Shown here: piece after piece, positions 17,894-25,589 of the stretch
Layout of the letters: each line of letters opens with the position of its first letter
How positions within the stretch are numbered: position 1 is the stretch's first letter
Origin: Candidatus Thiodiazotropha sp. (ex Codakia rugifera)
GTDB taxonomy: Bacteria > Pseudomonadota > Gammaproteobacteria > Chromatiales > Chromatiaceae
Reading direction: 5' to 3'
Length of the DNA stretch: 64,000 nt
NCBI GenBank assembly: GCA_025656675.1
Contig: JAHXHN010000004.1
Coordinates: 186,001-250,000, forward strand
Program-made: the position numbers and the translations under genes
Notes under the pieces: model-generated
Seen by the model: only the letters and a program-made list of their open reading frames with translations
Database searches by the model: none
What the model was told of the DNA's origin: nothing

Positions 17894-18829
17894 ATGCATA
17901 TTTCCAATATAAATCAATCCTATAGAGGTCGTTTTGCTCCCTCTCCCACAGGTCCGCTCCATTTTGGTTCACTGGTTGCCGCAATGGGCAGCTACCTGGA
18001 TGCCCGCAGCTGCGATGGAGAGTGGCTCGTTCGAATAGAGGATTTGGACCGAACCCGGGAAATCGATGGCGCCACCCAGCTGATACTGGGGACATTAGAG
18101 AAATTCGGATTCCACTGGGATGGGGAGATCACCTATCAGAGCCGACGGACTGAAGCCTATGCTGCAGCTGTAGAAAAGCTCACAAAGAGACAACTCGCTT
18201 ATCCCTGCACCTGTACACGCAAGGAGATTTCGGAGAGGGCCGTGAACGGGGCAGAAGGGGCAATCTATCCAGGCACTTGCCGTCATGGGCTGGCTGAGGG
18301 AAGAGAAGGGAGGAGTATCCGCATTTTGACTTCGGAGCAGATCATAAACATCACTGACACCATCCAGGGTCCACTCACTCAACAGATCGACAGAGAGATA
18401 GGTGATTTCATCATCCGCAGAGCCGATGGATATCACGCCTATCAGCTGGCTGTTGTAATTGATGATGCTTGGCAGGGCATTACTCATATCGTGCGTGGTG
18501 CAGATCTGCTCAGCTCGACACCCAGACAGGTTTTCTTGCAAAAGCTGCTTAGGCTCTCCCAGCCTATCTACACTCATTTGCCCTTAGTGGTAGACAATCA
18601 GGGTCGAAAGCTGAGTAAACAGCATCGTGATGCACCGGTTGATCCAAAGCAGCCCATGGATGCCCTGCTGCAAGCGCTTGCCTTTTTGCATCAACCTCTT
18701 CCACCACAGCGACCTGGCAGCCTCGATGAGTTCTGGCAATGGGCAACCGCTCACTGGTCACTGGCAGCCATTCCGGCAACCCGTCAAATTCCGGCCAGCT
18801 CTCTCAAGTATTTAAATAGCTTACGATAA
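17894..18829 (+). CDS. gluQ: Glutamyl-queuosine tRNA(Asp) synthetase
   Basis: GluQRS is a shortened glutamyl-tRNA synthetase that glutamylates queuosine at position 34 of tRNA(Asp). The 311-residue protein has the catalytic core but no anticodon-binding domain, as expected. The HIGH-equivalent is APSPTGPLHFGSLVAA, the KMSKS-equivalent is KLSKQH, and the zinc site includes CTCTRKEIS and GTCRHG. VRIEDLDRTRE is also family typical. The 3' end overlaps the convergent darP gene by 46 bp. The upstream neighbour is dksA, as in E. coli. Confidence 0.97.
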   Translation: MHISNINQSYRGRFAPSPTGPLHFGSLVAAMGSYLDARSCDGEWLVRIEDLDRTREIDGATQLILGTLEKFGFHWDGEITYQSRRTEAYAAAVEKLTKRQLAYPCTCTRKEISERAVNGAEGAIYPGTCRHGLAEGREGRSIRILTSEQIINITDTIQGPLTQQIDREIGDFIIRRADGYHAYQLAVVIDDAWQGITHIVRGADLLSSTPRQVFLQKLLRLSQPIYTHLPLVVDNQGRKLSKQHRDAPVDPKQPMDALLQALAFLHQPLPPQRPGSLDEFWQWATAHWSLAAIPATRQIPASSLKYLNSLR

Positions 18830-19296
18830 GCGGCTGGGGGACGCTCCTGTTCACGCTCACGTCGTGCAGCCTGAATCAGTTGCCGAAGATGCTGACGATC
18901 TGTGTTGGGATATTCGGCGATAAATTCACCGAACGCCTCGCTCTCCTCATCCAGCAACCTCTCCCGCCAGCGTTCAAGCATGTGAAACCTATTGACGGAA
19001 GCTTGGTGAATATTATCGATTTCATTGATGACCTGCCTGATTGGATCGAGCTCCTCATTGCGTAGCAGCTTACCTAGCCGACGATAGTGGCGACGTAGGG
19101 CATTGAGTGATTTTATCCGCTTGCTTTCACGCAATGCCTCCTGCATCCCTTCACTCAAGGGCATCCGACCCAACTGCTTGGTCGACAGTGTGGAGAGGCG
19201 CTCCCCAAGTTGCTGCAATGCCAGTAATTCACGTTTGATTTCGCTCTTACTGGGCTCATCCGGCCCCTCATCATAATCGTCATCTAGCTTACCGAT
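18784..19296 (-). CDS. darP: Ribosome-associated protein DarP/YjgA with apparent non-AUG start
   Basis: DarP (YjgA) binds late 50S precursors and helps their maturation. The frame contains the family pattern: SKSEIKRELLALQQLGERL, then LGRMPL, RRHYRRLGKLLRNEELDPIR, FHMLERWRERLLDE, TDRQHLRQLIQAARRE and KLFKYLRELA. The conserved SKSEIKR lies upstream of the first TTG (19218), so that TTG is not the true start. Between a frame stop inside recJ and that TTG there is no ATG, GTG or TTG. The best candidate is ATC at 19294-19296, with GGAG (19305-19308) 8 nt upstream, giving 170 residues; E. coli YjgA has 183. A frameshift or base error is the alternative. It overlaps the recJ end by 13 bp and gluQ by 46 bp. 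Confidence 0.75.
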   Translation of the reverse strand: MGKLDDDYDEGPDEPSKSEIKRELLALQQLGERLSTLSTKQLGRMPLSEGMQEALRESKRIKSLNALRRHYRRLGKLLRNEELDPIRQVINEIDNIHQASVNRFHMLERWRERLLDEESEAFGEFIAEYPNTDRQHLRQLIQAARREREQERPPAAYRKLFKYLRELAGI

Positions 19297-21047
19297 TGGA
19301 TAGTCTCCACAATCAATTGCGGCGATCTCTGGCCGCGAAAATCATTCACATCAAGACGGTAGGTCAATCGCAGCTGGCGGGCAGGCTCCGATAGCTTTGG
19401 TTGATTGAAGGCAATTGCATCAATTGTCCAACCGTTCTCCTCAGAAGACAATTGTAACTTAAGGTGATTCTCACCAACCACACGTTGTTGCTGGAGATAA
19501 AAAGTGCCCTCAAACAGGGGTTCTGGATAGCCTTGTCCCCAGGGACCGCCATCTCGTAAAGCCTGTGCCAAGGTCAGATTCAGCTCACTCGACATCAACT
19601 CGCCGTCTGTGAACACCACCCCTTCCAGCATGGCGGGCTCGAGCAGCTCTGTTGCTGCTTGTTCAAAAGCGCTCTTGAATTGGGGAAAGAGTGCTGTGGG
19701 AAGGCTCAGACCAGCGGCCATGGCATGTCCACCGAAACGAATAACCATGCCGGGATATCGTGTTGCAATGCCTGCCAACAGATCGTGCATATGCAAGCCG
19801 TTTATCGAGCGCGCCGAACCCTTTATGATACCCTCTCCACCATCGGCAAAAGCAATAACGGGCCGATGATACTGTTCCTTGATGCGTGATGCCAGAATAC
19901 CAATCACACCCTGATGCCAGCTCTTGTCATACAAGCAAAGACCTGCCGGTAACTCACCCTCTGTGTGGAGATGTAACTGCTCCAATGCCGATTGAGCCTG
20001 ACTTTTCATCGCCATTTCAATCGACCGCCGTGTCTGGTTAAGTTGGTCCAATGCTTGTGCCATCTTTCTCGCTGCACGCTCGGACTCCGTTAGCAGGCAA
20101 TCGATCCCCAGCCCCATGTCATCAAGGCGTCCTGCTGCATTCAGACGCGGTCCGACCGCAAACCCAATGTCCGAGGCCACTATATTTGAGGGTGATCGCT
20201 TGGCCACTTCGATCAGTGCGCGTATGCCAGGCCGGCAACTTCCTGCCCTGATCCGTCTAAGACCTTGTGAAACCAGGACCCTGTTATTGTGGTCGAGTGG
20301 GACCAAATCACTGATAGTGCCCAGAGCAACCAGGTCGAGCCAATCAGCCGGGTTGGGCTCTTTTAAACGCTGCTTGATAAACCAACCTGCCGATCTGAGT
20401 CGATTTGCGAGGGCTGCCATGACATAGAAAATCACCCCGACACCAGCCAGGTGTTTACTGGAAAACGGATCATCCGGCTGATTCGGATTGACGATGACGG
20501 TTGCTGCCGGCAGCTGTTCTGCAGGAAGATGATGATCGGTTATCAGCACAGCAATTCCCAGTTCATTTGCCCGCTCAACACCCTCCAGACTGGAAATGCC
20601 ATTATCAACGGTAATGAGCAACCCTGGATTTTTCAGCGCAGCCAGCTCAACGATCTCAGGGGTCAGGCCATAACCGAACTCAAACCGATTCGGTACCAGA
20701 TACGAGACCTCGTCAGCGCCAAAGGCACTTAGCGCCAGCATCGCCAGGGCGGTACTCGTAGCACCATCGGCATCATAATCGCCAACGATAAGGATCGGCT
20801 TCTTCTGCTGCAGTGTCTGAAACAATAACTCAGCTGCCTGGGTCACCCCTTTCAATCGACTGATCGGTACAATTTTTGATAGCTCAAGCTTGAGTTCATC
20901 ATCATGCTTCAATCCCCGGGCAAGGTAGATGCGCTGTAAGACCGGATGCATGTCGCTAGAGAGGGAAAATGGCTCGGAGGGCAATGGACGCTGTAGAATC
21001 TTCACAAATACCAACTCCCCCTGGAAACTTCTGTTTGTTGCCCCCAT
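19284..21047 (-). CDS. recJ: Single-stranded-DNA-specific exonuclease RecJ
   Basis: RecJ degrades single-stranded DNA 5' to 3' in RecF-pathway recombination and repair. The 587-residue protein has the DHH motifs: ILIVGDYDADGATSTAL, ITVDNGISS, VLITDHHLP and NPNQPDDPFSSKHLAGVGV; the DHHA1 part contains RFGGHAMAAGLSLP near residue 450-460. The start at 21047 is the first ATG; a later Met (MHPVLQRIYLARG) lies nearer to where E. coli RecJ aligns, so the N-terminus could be about 30 residues shorter. The stop lies inside the proposed 5' end of darP, suggesting an operon. Confidence 0.96.
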   Translation of the reverse strand: MGATNRSFQGELVFVKILQRPLPSEPFSLSSDMHPVLQRIYLARGLKHDDELKLELSKIVPISRLKGVTQAAELLFQTLQQKKPILIVGDYDADGATSTALAMLALSAFGADEVSYLVPNRFEFGYGLTPEIVELAALKNPGLLITVDNGISSLEGVERANELGIAVLITDHHLPAEQLPAATVIVNPNQPDDPFSSKHLAGVGVIFYVMAALANRLRSAGWFIKQRLKEPNPADWLDLVALGTISDLVPLDHNNRVLVSQGLRRIRAGSCRPGIRALIEVAKRSPSNIVASDIGFAVGPRLNAAGRLDDMGLGIDCLLTESERAARKMAQALDQLNQTRRSIEMAMKSQAQSALEQLHLHTEGELPAGLCLYDKSWHQGVIGILASRIKEQYHRPVIAFADGGEGIIKGSARSINGLHMHDLLAGIATRYPGMVIRFGGHAMAAGLSLPTALFPQFKSAFEQAATELLEPAMLEGVVFTDGELMSSELNLTLAQALRDGGPWGQGYPEPLFEGTFYLQQQRVVGENHLKLQLSSEENGWTIDAIAFNQPKLSEPARQLRLTYRLDVNDFRGQRSPQLIVETIQSVS

Positions 21048-21118
21048 CTAATGGGGTGATCCATTATACGGTTCTATAGTATTTAGACTAAACATGGAAT
21101 GAAGCAGTTTTTAATGTA

Positions 21119-22885
21119 ATGCAAATGACGAAAAGTTCTCTCACCCAGCCATCAAAAGCGCTTTTGATCCTGATACTGCTACTTTTATCGGCTCCAATAA
21201 ATGCCAAAGTAGCGGCAATCCTGTCCCATGACAGTACCAGCCTGGATCAACCCGTTCGACTGACCCTCCAGCAAGAGGGCGAGCAGGAGATGTCACCCGA
21301 TCTAAGTGGTCTGGAGAAGGAGTTTGAGATCCTCGGACGATCTTCTCAACAGAGCATCTCGGTCATCAATGGACAGATGTCAGCGAAACGTTCACTCTCT
21401 TTGACCCTCTTGCCCAAGCGGATTGGAAAGCTAAGTATTCCACCGATCAAGATGGGTGCGGAGTCAACAACCCCGCTCACGCTGCAAGTGACTGAACAAC
21501 CCATGGATGAGTCGTTTACCAAAACACAAGATGTACTGGTGGAGTTGAGCCTGAATAAAACCAGGGCCTATATCGAAGAAGAGGTCATCCTTACCCTAAA
21601 GCTTTTTCAGGCTCCCGGTATACGCGGTGAATCCCTCGATGAACCGAGCCCATCCATGTCGGATACCCAGATGAAGCTGCTCCATGAGGAGCACTACAAT
21701 AGTGAACGGGAAGGTAGAAAATACCGTGTATTGGAGCGTAGATATGCAGTTTTTTCCTATCAAAGCGGAAATCTGGAGATTGGCGGGGCCAGGTTCAGAG
21801 GCCGTACTGGCAAGGATGACCTGTACTCTCTGTTTAATGCCCCTTTCACGACACCGCGAAAAGCCCCTCGTATCGTCAGGAGTGAATCCAACAAGGTAAA
21901 AGTCGATATCCTGCCTATACCTCAGGGCTTCAAAGGCAATCACTGGTTACCTGCCAGGAATTTACAGATCGTCGAAAACGGTATAGAAGATCAGACACCT
22001 GTTTTCACCGGTAAACCACTGACCAGACGCATCATGATCTTTGCTGACGGCTTGATGTCGAGTCAGCTGCCAAATATCGAGCAGGCGTTGCCGAGTGGCA
22101 TCAAGCAATACCAGGAGAGACCAAAGTTTAACGATACACCCGCTAGAACAGGTATCAGCGGTAGTCGCCAGAGTAGCCTGACACTGATTGCAACCGAGCC
22201 TGGGCGCTATGACCTCCCAGCGGTGGAGATTCCCTGGTGGAATACGGAATCTGATCGTCAAGAGATGGCTCGATTACCGGCACAACAGCTGGAGATTCTA
22301 CCCAGCCCCACACCGTCATCTCCCACCCTCCAACAGCAAACCTACCCTCAAACCACGCCAGAGCACACCCCGCCTGTTAGCGAGGATGAGACAAGATCCA
22401 CTCAGGAACCCTCACTGACAGAAGAGACGGTTAGTCGAGACTATTGGCTTACCTGGCTGTTAGGATTTGCCTGGTTGGCGACGCTGTTAGCCTGGTGGTA
22501 CTCCCGTCACACAAACCAGGCTCACCAAGATGAGCCAATGGACACCCCCACCAATCGAGACAATCCAGATCAACGTGCATGGGATGAGGCACGGGAACGT
22601 ATTCAACAGGCGTACGCCAATAACGAGGCTATTGCAGCCCGCTCCGCCTGGTTGGATTGGGCCCAGCTGAAATGGCCGGAAAACCCCCCAAATAATCTAA
22701 CACGTCTAGCCAAACGGTGTGGAGAGGGGGTATCCCAAGCAGTTACCAGCTTGGAGCGGGCTCTATACAGCCCTTCGGCAGAACCCGATTGGACTGACTA
22801 CGATGTGTTGAGACTGATCGAGCAAATGCAACAGGAAAAACGGCTGGAACCTCAACAGGAGCGATTGATACCGCTGAATCCCTAA
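21119..22885 (+). CDS. BatD family protein
   Basis: This 588-residue protein has a signal peptide (about 10-30), repeated beta-rich domains matching the BatD/oxygen-tolerance family (SLDQPVRLTLQQEGE; ISVINGQMSAKRSLSLTLLP; RAYIEEEVILTLKLFQ), a proline/threonine-rich linker (about 395-435), one transmembrane helix (WLTWLLGFAWLATLLAWWY) and a cytoplasmic tail. BatD usually sits in an operon with MoxR and vWA proteins BatA/BatB, which are absent here, so this copy is an orphan. The molecular role of Bat proteins is poorly defined; envelope stress has been suggested. It is divergent from recJ. Confidence 0.85.
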   Translation: MQMTKSSLTQPSKALLILILLLLSAPINAKVAAILSHDSTSLDQPVRLTLQQEGEQEMSPDLSGLEKEFEILGRSSQQSISVINGQMSAKRSLSLTLLPKRIGKLSIPPIKMGAESTTPLTLQVTEQPMDESFTKTQDVLVELSLNKTRAYIEEEVILTLKLFQAPGIRGESLDEPSPSMSDTQMKLLHEEHYNSEREGRKYRVLERRYAVFSYQSGNLEIGGARFRGRTGKDDLYSLFNAPFTTPRKAPRIVRSESNKVKVDILPIPQGFKGNHWLPARNLQIVENGIEDQTPVFTGKPLTRRIMIFADGLMSSQLPNIEQALPSGIKQYQERPKFNDTPARTGISGSRQSSLTLIATEPGRYDLPAVEIPWWNTESDRQEMARLPAQQLEILPSPTPSSPTLQQQTYPQTTPEHTPPVSEDETRSTQEPSLTEETVSRDYWLTWLLGFAWLATLLAWWYSRHTNQAHQDEPMDTPTNRDNPDQRAWDEARERIQQAYANNEAIAARSAWLDWAQLKWPENPPNNLTRLAKRCGEGVSQAVTSLERALYSPSAEPDWTDYDVLRLIEQMQQEKRLEPQQERLIPLNP

Positions 22886-22898
22886 TTCAGCAACAGTC

Positions 22899-22916
22899 CG
22901 GAAAGGTCCGTTTTTT
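22899..22916 (+). terminator. Weak candidate terminator after batD-like gene
   Basis: CGGA-AAGG-TCCG followed by six T, 14 bp after the stop. The stem is only 4 bp, so it is marginal, but position and T-run fit. Confidence 0.4.
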
Positions 22917-23042
22917 AACCGCCACGTCATACAGACATTGGATAGGGTTGAGGAAATTCAGTAAGTTACTGGATTCCGGCACGCACAGGTATGACAAGGG
23001 TGTGGCTTCTGGGCAGATTAAGATTTGTCCTCTGGTGAGGAT

Positions 23043-23378
23043 CTAACTCTCTTCCCAACCACCGTAGTCAAACGTGATCTCTTCGTGAGGCTCGATATCC
23101 TGCAATGCATAGAGATCAAAACCATCAAATTCAGCATTTCCTTCATCCTGATGGTTCAGGTAGCGTAATAGATTTCTACCACTACGACCCACAGGTTCCT
23201 TTTTCTCTTCAAAGACCCATAGCACATAGGTGCCATCTCGCTTTGCCGTTGGTCCTTCATAGGTACCGATGAAGTCACCCTCTCCAATAGAAGTCTTGGC
23301 AAACAGACCACTACCATGAATCTTTGAAGGCGCCCGATATACAATGTTACCCAGACGTATTTTTCTTTTCTTGGCCAT
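23043..23378 (-). CDS. Small SET-domain protein
   Basis: The 111-residue protein is essentially one SET domain. Visible motifs are KIHGSGLFAKTSIGEGDFIGTYEG at the start of the fold, RYLNHQDEGNAEFDGF (the NH motif region) and EEITFDYGGW (the GEELTFDYG-type motif with the catalytic Tyr). SET domains transfer methyl groups to lysines; bacterial targets are mostly unknown. The ATG at 23378 directly precedes KKRKIRLGN and gives the expected short protein; the frame is open further upstream but overlaps the preceding gene. It overlaps that 87-residue gene by 32 bp. Confidence 0.85.
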   Translation of the reverse strand: MAKKRKIRLGNIVYRAPSKIHGSGLFAKTSIGEGDFIGTYEGPTAKRDGTYVLWVFEEKKEPVGRSGRNLLRYLNHQDEGNAEFDGFDLYALQDIEPHEEITFDYGGWEES

Positions 23379-23610
23379 GCTGCAAACTGCCTTTATCTCT
23401 CTCTGCCGGTTGAATGATTGGGCATCCATCACCATAGACTGCCATGATTGAACGTAACTCTTTGAGAACCATCTGCCTGGCCAAATCGTCAAATTCTTTC
23501 AATTCAGGTAGGATCACCCCTTGCGTCAATAAATGGATATCCTCACGTACTGAACGACACCCTTTTTGACATATGGCCTCAATACTTTGATCTATCAAAT
23601 CTCTTCGCAT
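23347..23610 (-). CDS. Small conserved hypothetical protein
   Basis: The 87-residue soluble protein is not recognised by name. It contains CQKGCRSVREDIHLLTQG and KELRSIMAVYGDGCPI; the spacing of glycine, cysteine and leucine suggests a compact helical protein. Its 3' end overlaps the SET-domain gene by 32 bp, so the two are probably translated together and may share a role. No signal peptide or membrane segment. Confidence 0.65.
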   Translation of the reverse strand: MRRDLIDQSIEAICQKGCRSVREDIHLLTQGVILPELKEFDDLARQMVLKELRSIMAVYGDGCPIIQPAERDKGSLQHGQEKKNTSG

Positions 23611-23775
23611 GAACTACAACTCGCATATACTAGGCCGGATTCGGTTAGTATATGTCCTGTTCGGATTGATCCAATTCATCTATACCGTACCGGGAACCAT
23701 ACGGCTATTCAAATTTCTAACAAGATTCAATAGGATTCGATCCTGAACACTATTCACAGACCTGAAGGACAGAAC

Positions 23776-24399
23776 ATGCCCTGGATAAATCGCCTTTTCA
23801 TACTTCTACCTCTGCTTTTTTTAAATGCCGCCCACGCTGAATGGGGCGAAGGATGGGATCCCATCGATCCTCCTGTCGCTACAACCGCGCCAGAAGGTAA
23901 AGTAGAAGTAATTGAGTTTTTCTGGTATGGATGCCCCCACTGTTATCACATGGAGCCTCAATTAGAGGAGTGGCTCAAGAACAAGCCTGAAAACGTGGAG
24001 TTTATTCGTGTCCCTGCACCATTGAACAATAAATGGACAGTCCATGCACAATTCTTCTATGCTGCAGAAATACTGGGCTTGACTGAAAAACTGCATAATC
24101 CACTATTTACCGCTATACACGATAAAAAACGTAAACTCTACGACAAAGACTCACTCATCGATTTCGCTGTTGAGCACGGTGCAGACAGACAACAGTTTAT
24201 CGATGCCTTGAACTCATTCGGGGTCTACGTAAAAGTACAAAATGCACGAAAACTGGGACAGCGCTATCAATTGGATGGTGTCCCCGCCATCGGTATCAAT
24301 GGAAAATACAAAACCAGCGGTAGTCTTGCCGGCACATACAGCAAGATGTTTGAAATAGTCTCCCAATTGGTCTCCAAGGAACTCAATACTACCCCTTGA
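23776..24399 (+). CDS. dsbA: Thiol:disulfide interchange protein DsbA
   Basis: DsbA introduces disulfides into proteins in the periplasm. The 207-residue protein has a signal peptide ending at about AHA-E (residue 21), the thioredoxin-like active site CPHC (residues 53-56, in FFWYGCPHCYHME), and the cis-proline loop VPAIGINGKY. Length and the helical insertion are typical. The 3' end overlaps a convergent glutathione S-transferase gene by 11 bp. No dsbB is in the window. Confidence 0.96.
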   Translation: MPWINRLFILLPLLFLNAAHAEWGEGWDPIDPPVATTAPEGKVEVIEFFWYGCPHCYHMEPQLEEWLKNKPENVEFIRVPAPLNNKWTVHAQFFYAAEILGLTEKLHNPLFTAIHDKKRKLYDKDSLIDFAVEHGADRQQFIDALNSFGVYVKVQNARKLGQRYQLDGVPAIGINGKYKTSGSLAGTYSKMFEIVSQLVSKELNTTP

Positions 24400-25039
24400 C
24401 CAACCAGGCACCACCTTTCTTTAGAAATAGCCTGAGACGCTCGGAAAAATCATCCACCACCGATTCCCTGACACTGGGCAGAGCGAGTAATCTCTCTGCC
24501 CAGTCGGCTACCGGCTGAGGATAGTTCACTTTTGCAGCATGATGATAGCCAGCATATAGATCAAGTCGCATAAACAATGGCGCATAGGCGGCATCGACCA
24601 ATGTAAAGTGTTCTGAATGACCAAACAACTGCTGCTCAATCGGTAATACCAGTTGCTGTAAATCGTTCTCAAGCCGATGTTTTTTTTCAACCAGCGCTTC
24701 CCTATCAGCAGCCATCGCCATACCGTGCTGCGCCATCAACAGCGATGAACCAAACTCGATCCAGGCCTTGTGTTGAGCCCTTGTTAAATTACTTTTTGGA
24801 TGAAATTGTGGTGAAAAACTCTCATCAAGAAAGTCCAGGATCACCGATGATTCAAACAACACCTCACCATCCACGAGCATCAATGGCACCTTGCCCATTG
24901 GCGATAACCGTTTGAACCATTCGGGTGGCTGCTCCAAATCGATATATTCGAGTTGGTAATTAATCTGCTTCTTTTTAAGGAGGATTACAGAGCGCTGTAC
25001 AAAGGGACATAGTGCAAAACTAACCAGTTTAATATTCAC
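24389..25039 (-). CDS. Glutathione S-transferase family protein
   Basis: The 216-residue protein has an N-terminal thioredoxin-like GST domain (LVSFALCPFVQRSVILLKKK; the CPFVQR Cys is the likely active residue, as in omega/beta-like classes), the cis-proline and glutathione-binding SPMGKVPLMLVDGEVLFESSVI, and an all-helical C-terminal domain. It may detoxify or reduce mixed disulfides. It is convergent with dsbA. Resemblance to SspA is limited to the fold. Confidence 0.9.
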   Translation of the reverse strand: MNIKLVSFALCPFVQRSVILLKKKQINYQLEYIDLEQPPEWFKRLSPMGKVPLMLVDGEVLFESSVILDFLDESFSPQFHPKSNLTRAQHKAWIEFGSSLLMAQHGMAMAADREALVEKKHRLENDLQQLVLPIEQQLFGHSEHFTLVDAAYAPLFMRLDLYAGYHHAAKVNYPQPVADWAERLLALPSVRESVVDDFSERLRLFLKKGGAWLVKG

Positions 25040-25589
25040 AATACAACCAACCTATCTCAGAGTAGTGGGTACATGATGCGTGTAGACACATCAACCAGGA
25101 ATATAATGACTGAAAAATCCCAATATTTATCACTCAGATTTTAAAACCTTCGTTCCACATCCTGGAAAATCAATACTTTCTTTATTTAATCAGTAAGTTA
25201 GGATAATATGCACAATTACATGGAATAGGCAAACCGCTGCTAACCGATCTATTTCAACTAATTTACAATTTGTAACAAATTCTGTATTTTGTGGCTTAGT
25301 TGGCACTCTAATCAATTCATGGACGACCTTTCATATTATTCAAATGTTGTGGCACTGAGCACCCTGGGGCAGTTGCACTCTGCCATCCCACCCCTATCGA
25401 CATCGGCTCGGCTGGTGGAGAAGTGGACTTGTGTATGGACAGTGTGTGGAATGAAGACTATTCAGTGCAATTTTACTGCTATGGTCAGTAACAATCCGTT
25501 GATTTTACCTCCTGCTTGTATACCAGACAGGAAAAGTGACTATTCTCTTCCATTATGAGCAACAGAAAAGCCTAGGCAGTACGATAAAT
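25040..25589. other. A/T-rich divergent intergenic region
   Basis: These 550 bp separate the GST gene (minus) from the 610-aa protein gene (plus). A 25289-25558 open frame has no recognisable feature and I do not call it. The palindrome at 25267-25281 is the clearest element. Confidence 0.4.
25267..25281. promoter_or_regulatory. Palindrome, possible operator
   Basis: AATTTGT-A-ACAAATT, a perfect 7-bp inverted repeat with a single-base centre, in an A/T-rich divergent promoter region. It could be a regulator-binding site, but A/T-rich palindromes also arise by chance. Confidence 0.25.

Noticed and set aside
18095-18577. 160-codon frame antisense to gluQ
   Set aside because: Complete overlap with a well-conserved gene; reads as a shadow frame.
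22925-23012. GTCATAC...GTATGAC pair around 22925-23012, like a degenerate REP
   Set aside because: Only 7-bp arms about 70 bases apart and no second copy in the window.
25289-25558. 89-codon plus-strand frame before the 610-aa gene
   Set aside because: Unusual composition, no domain, and it overlaps the upstream part of a better-supported gene.
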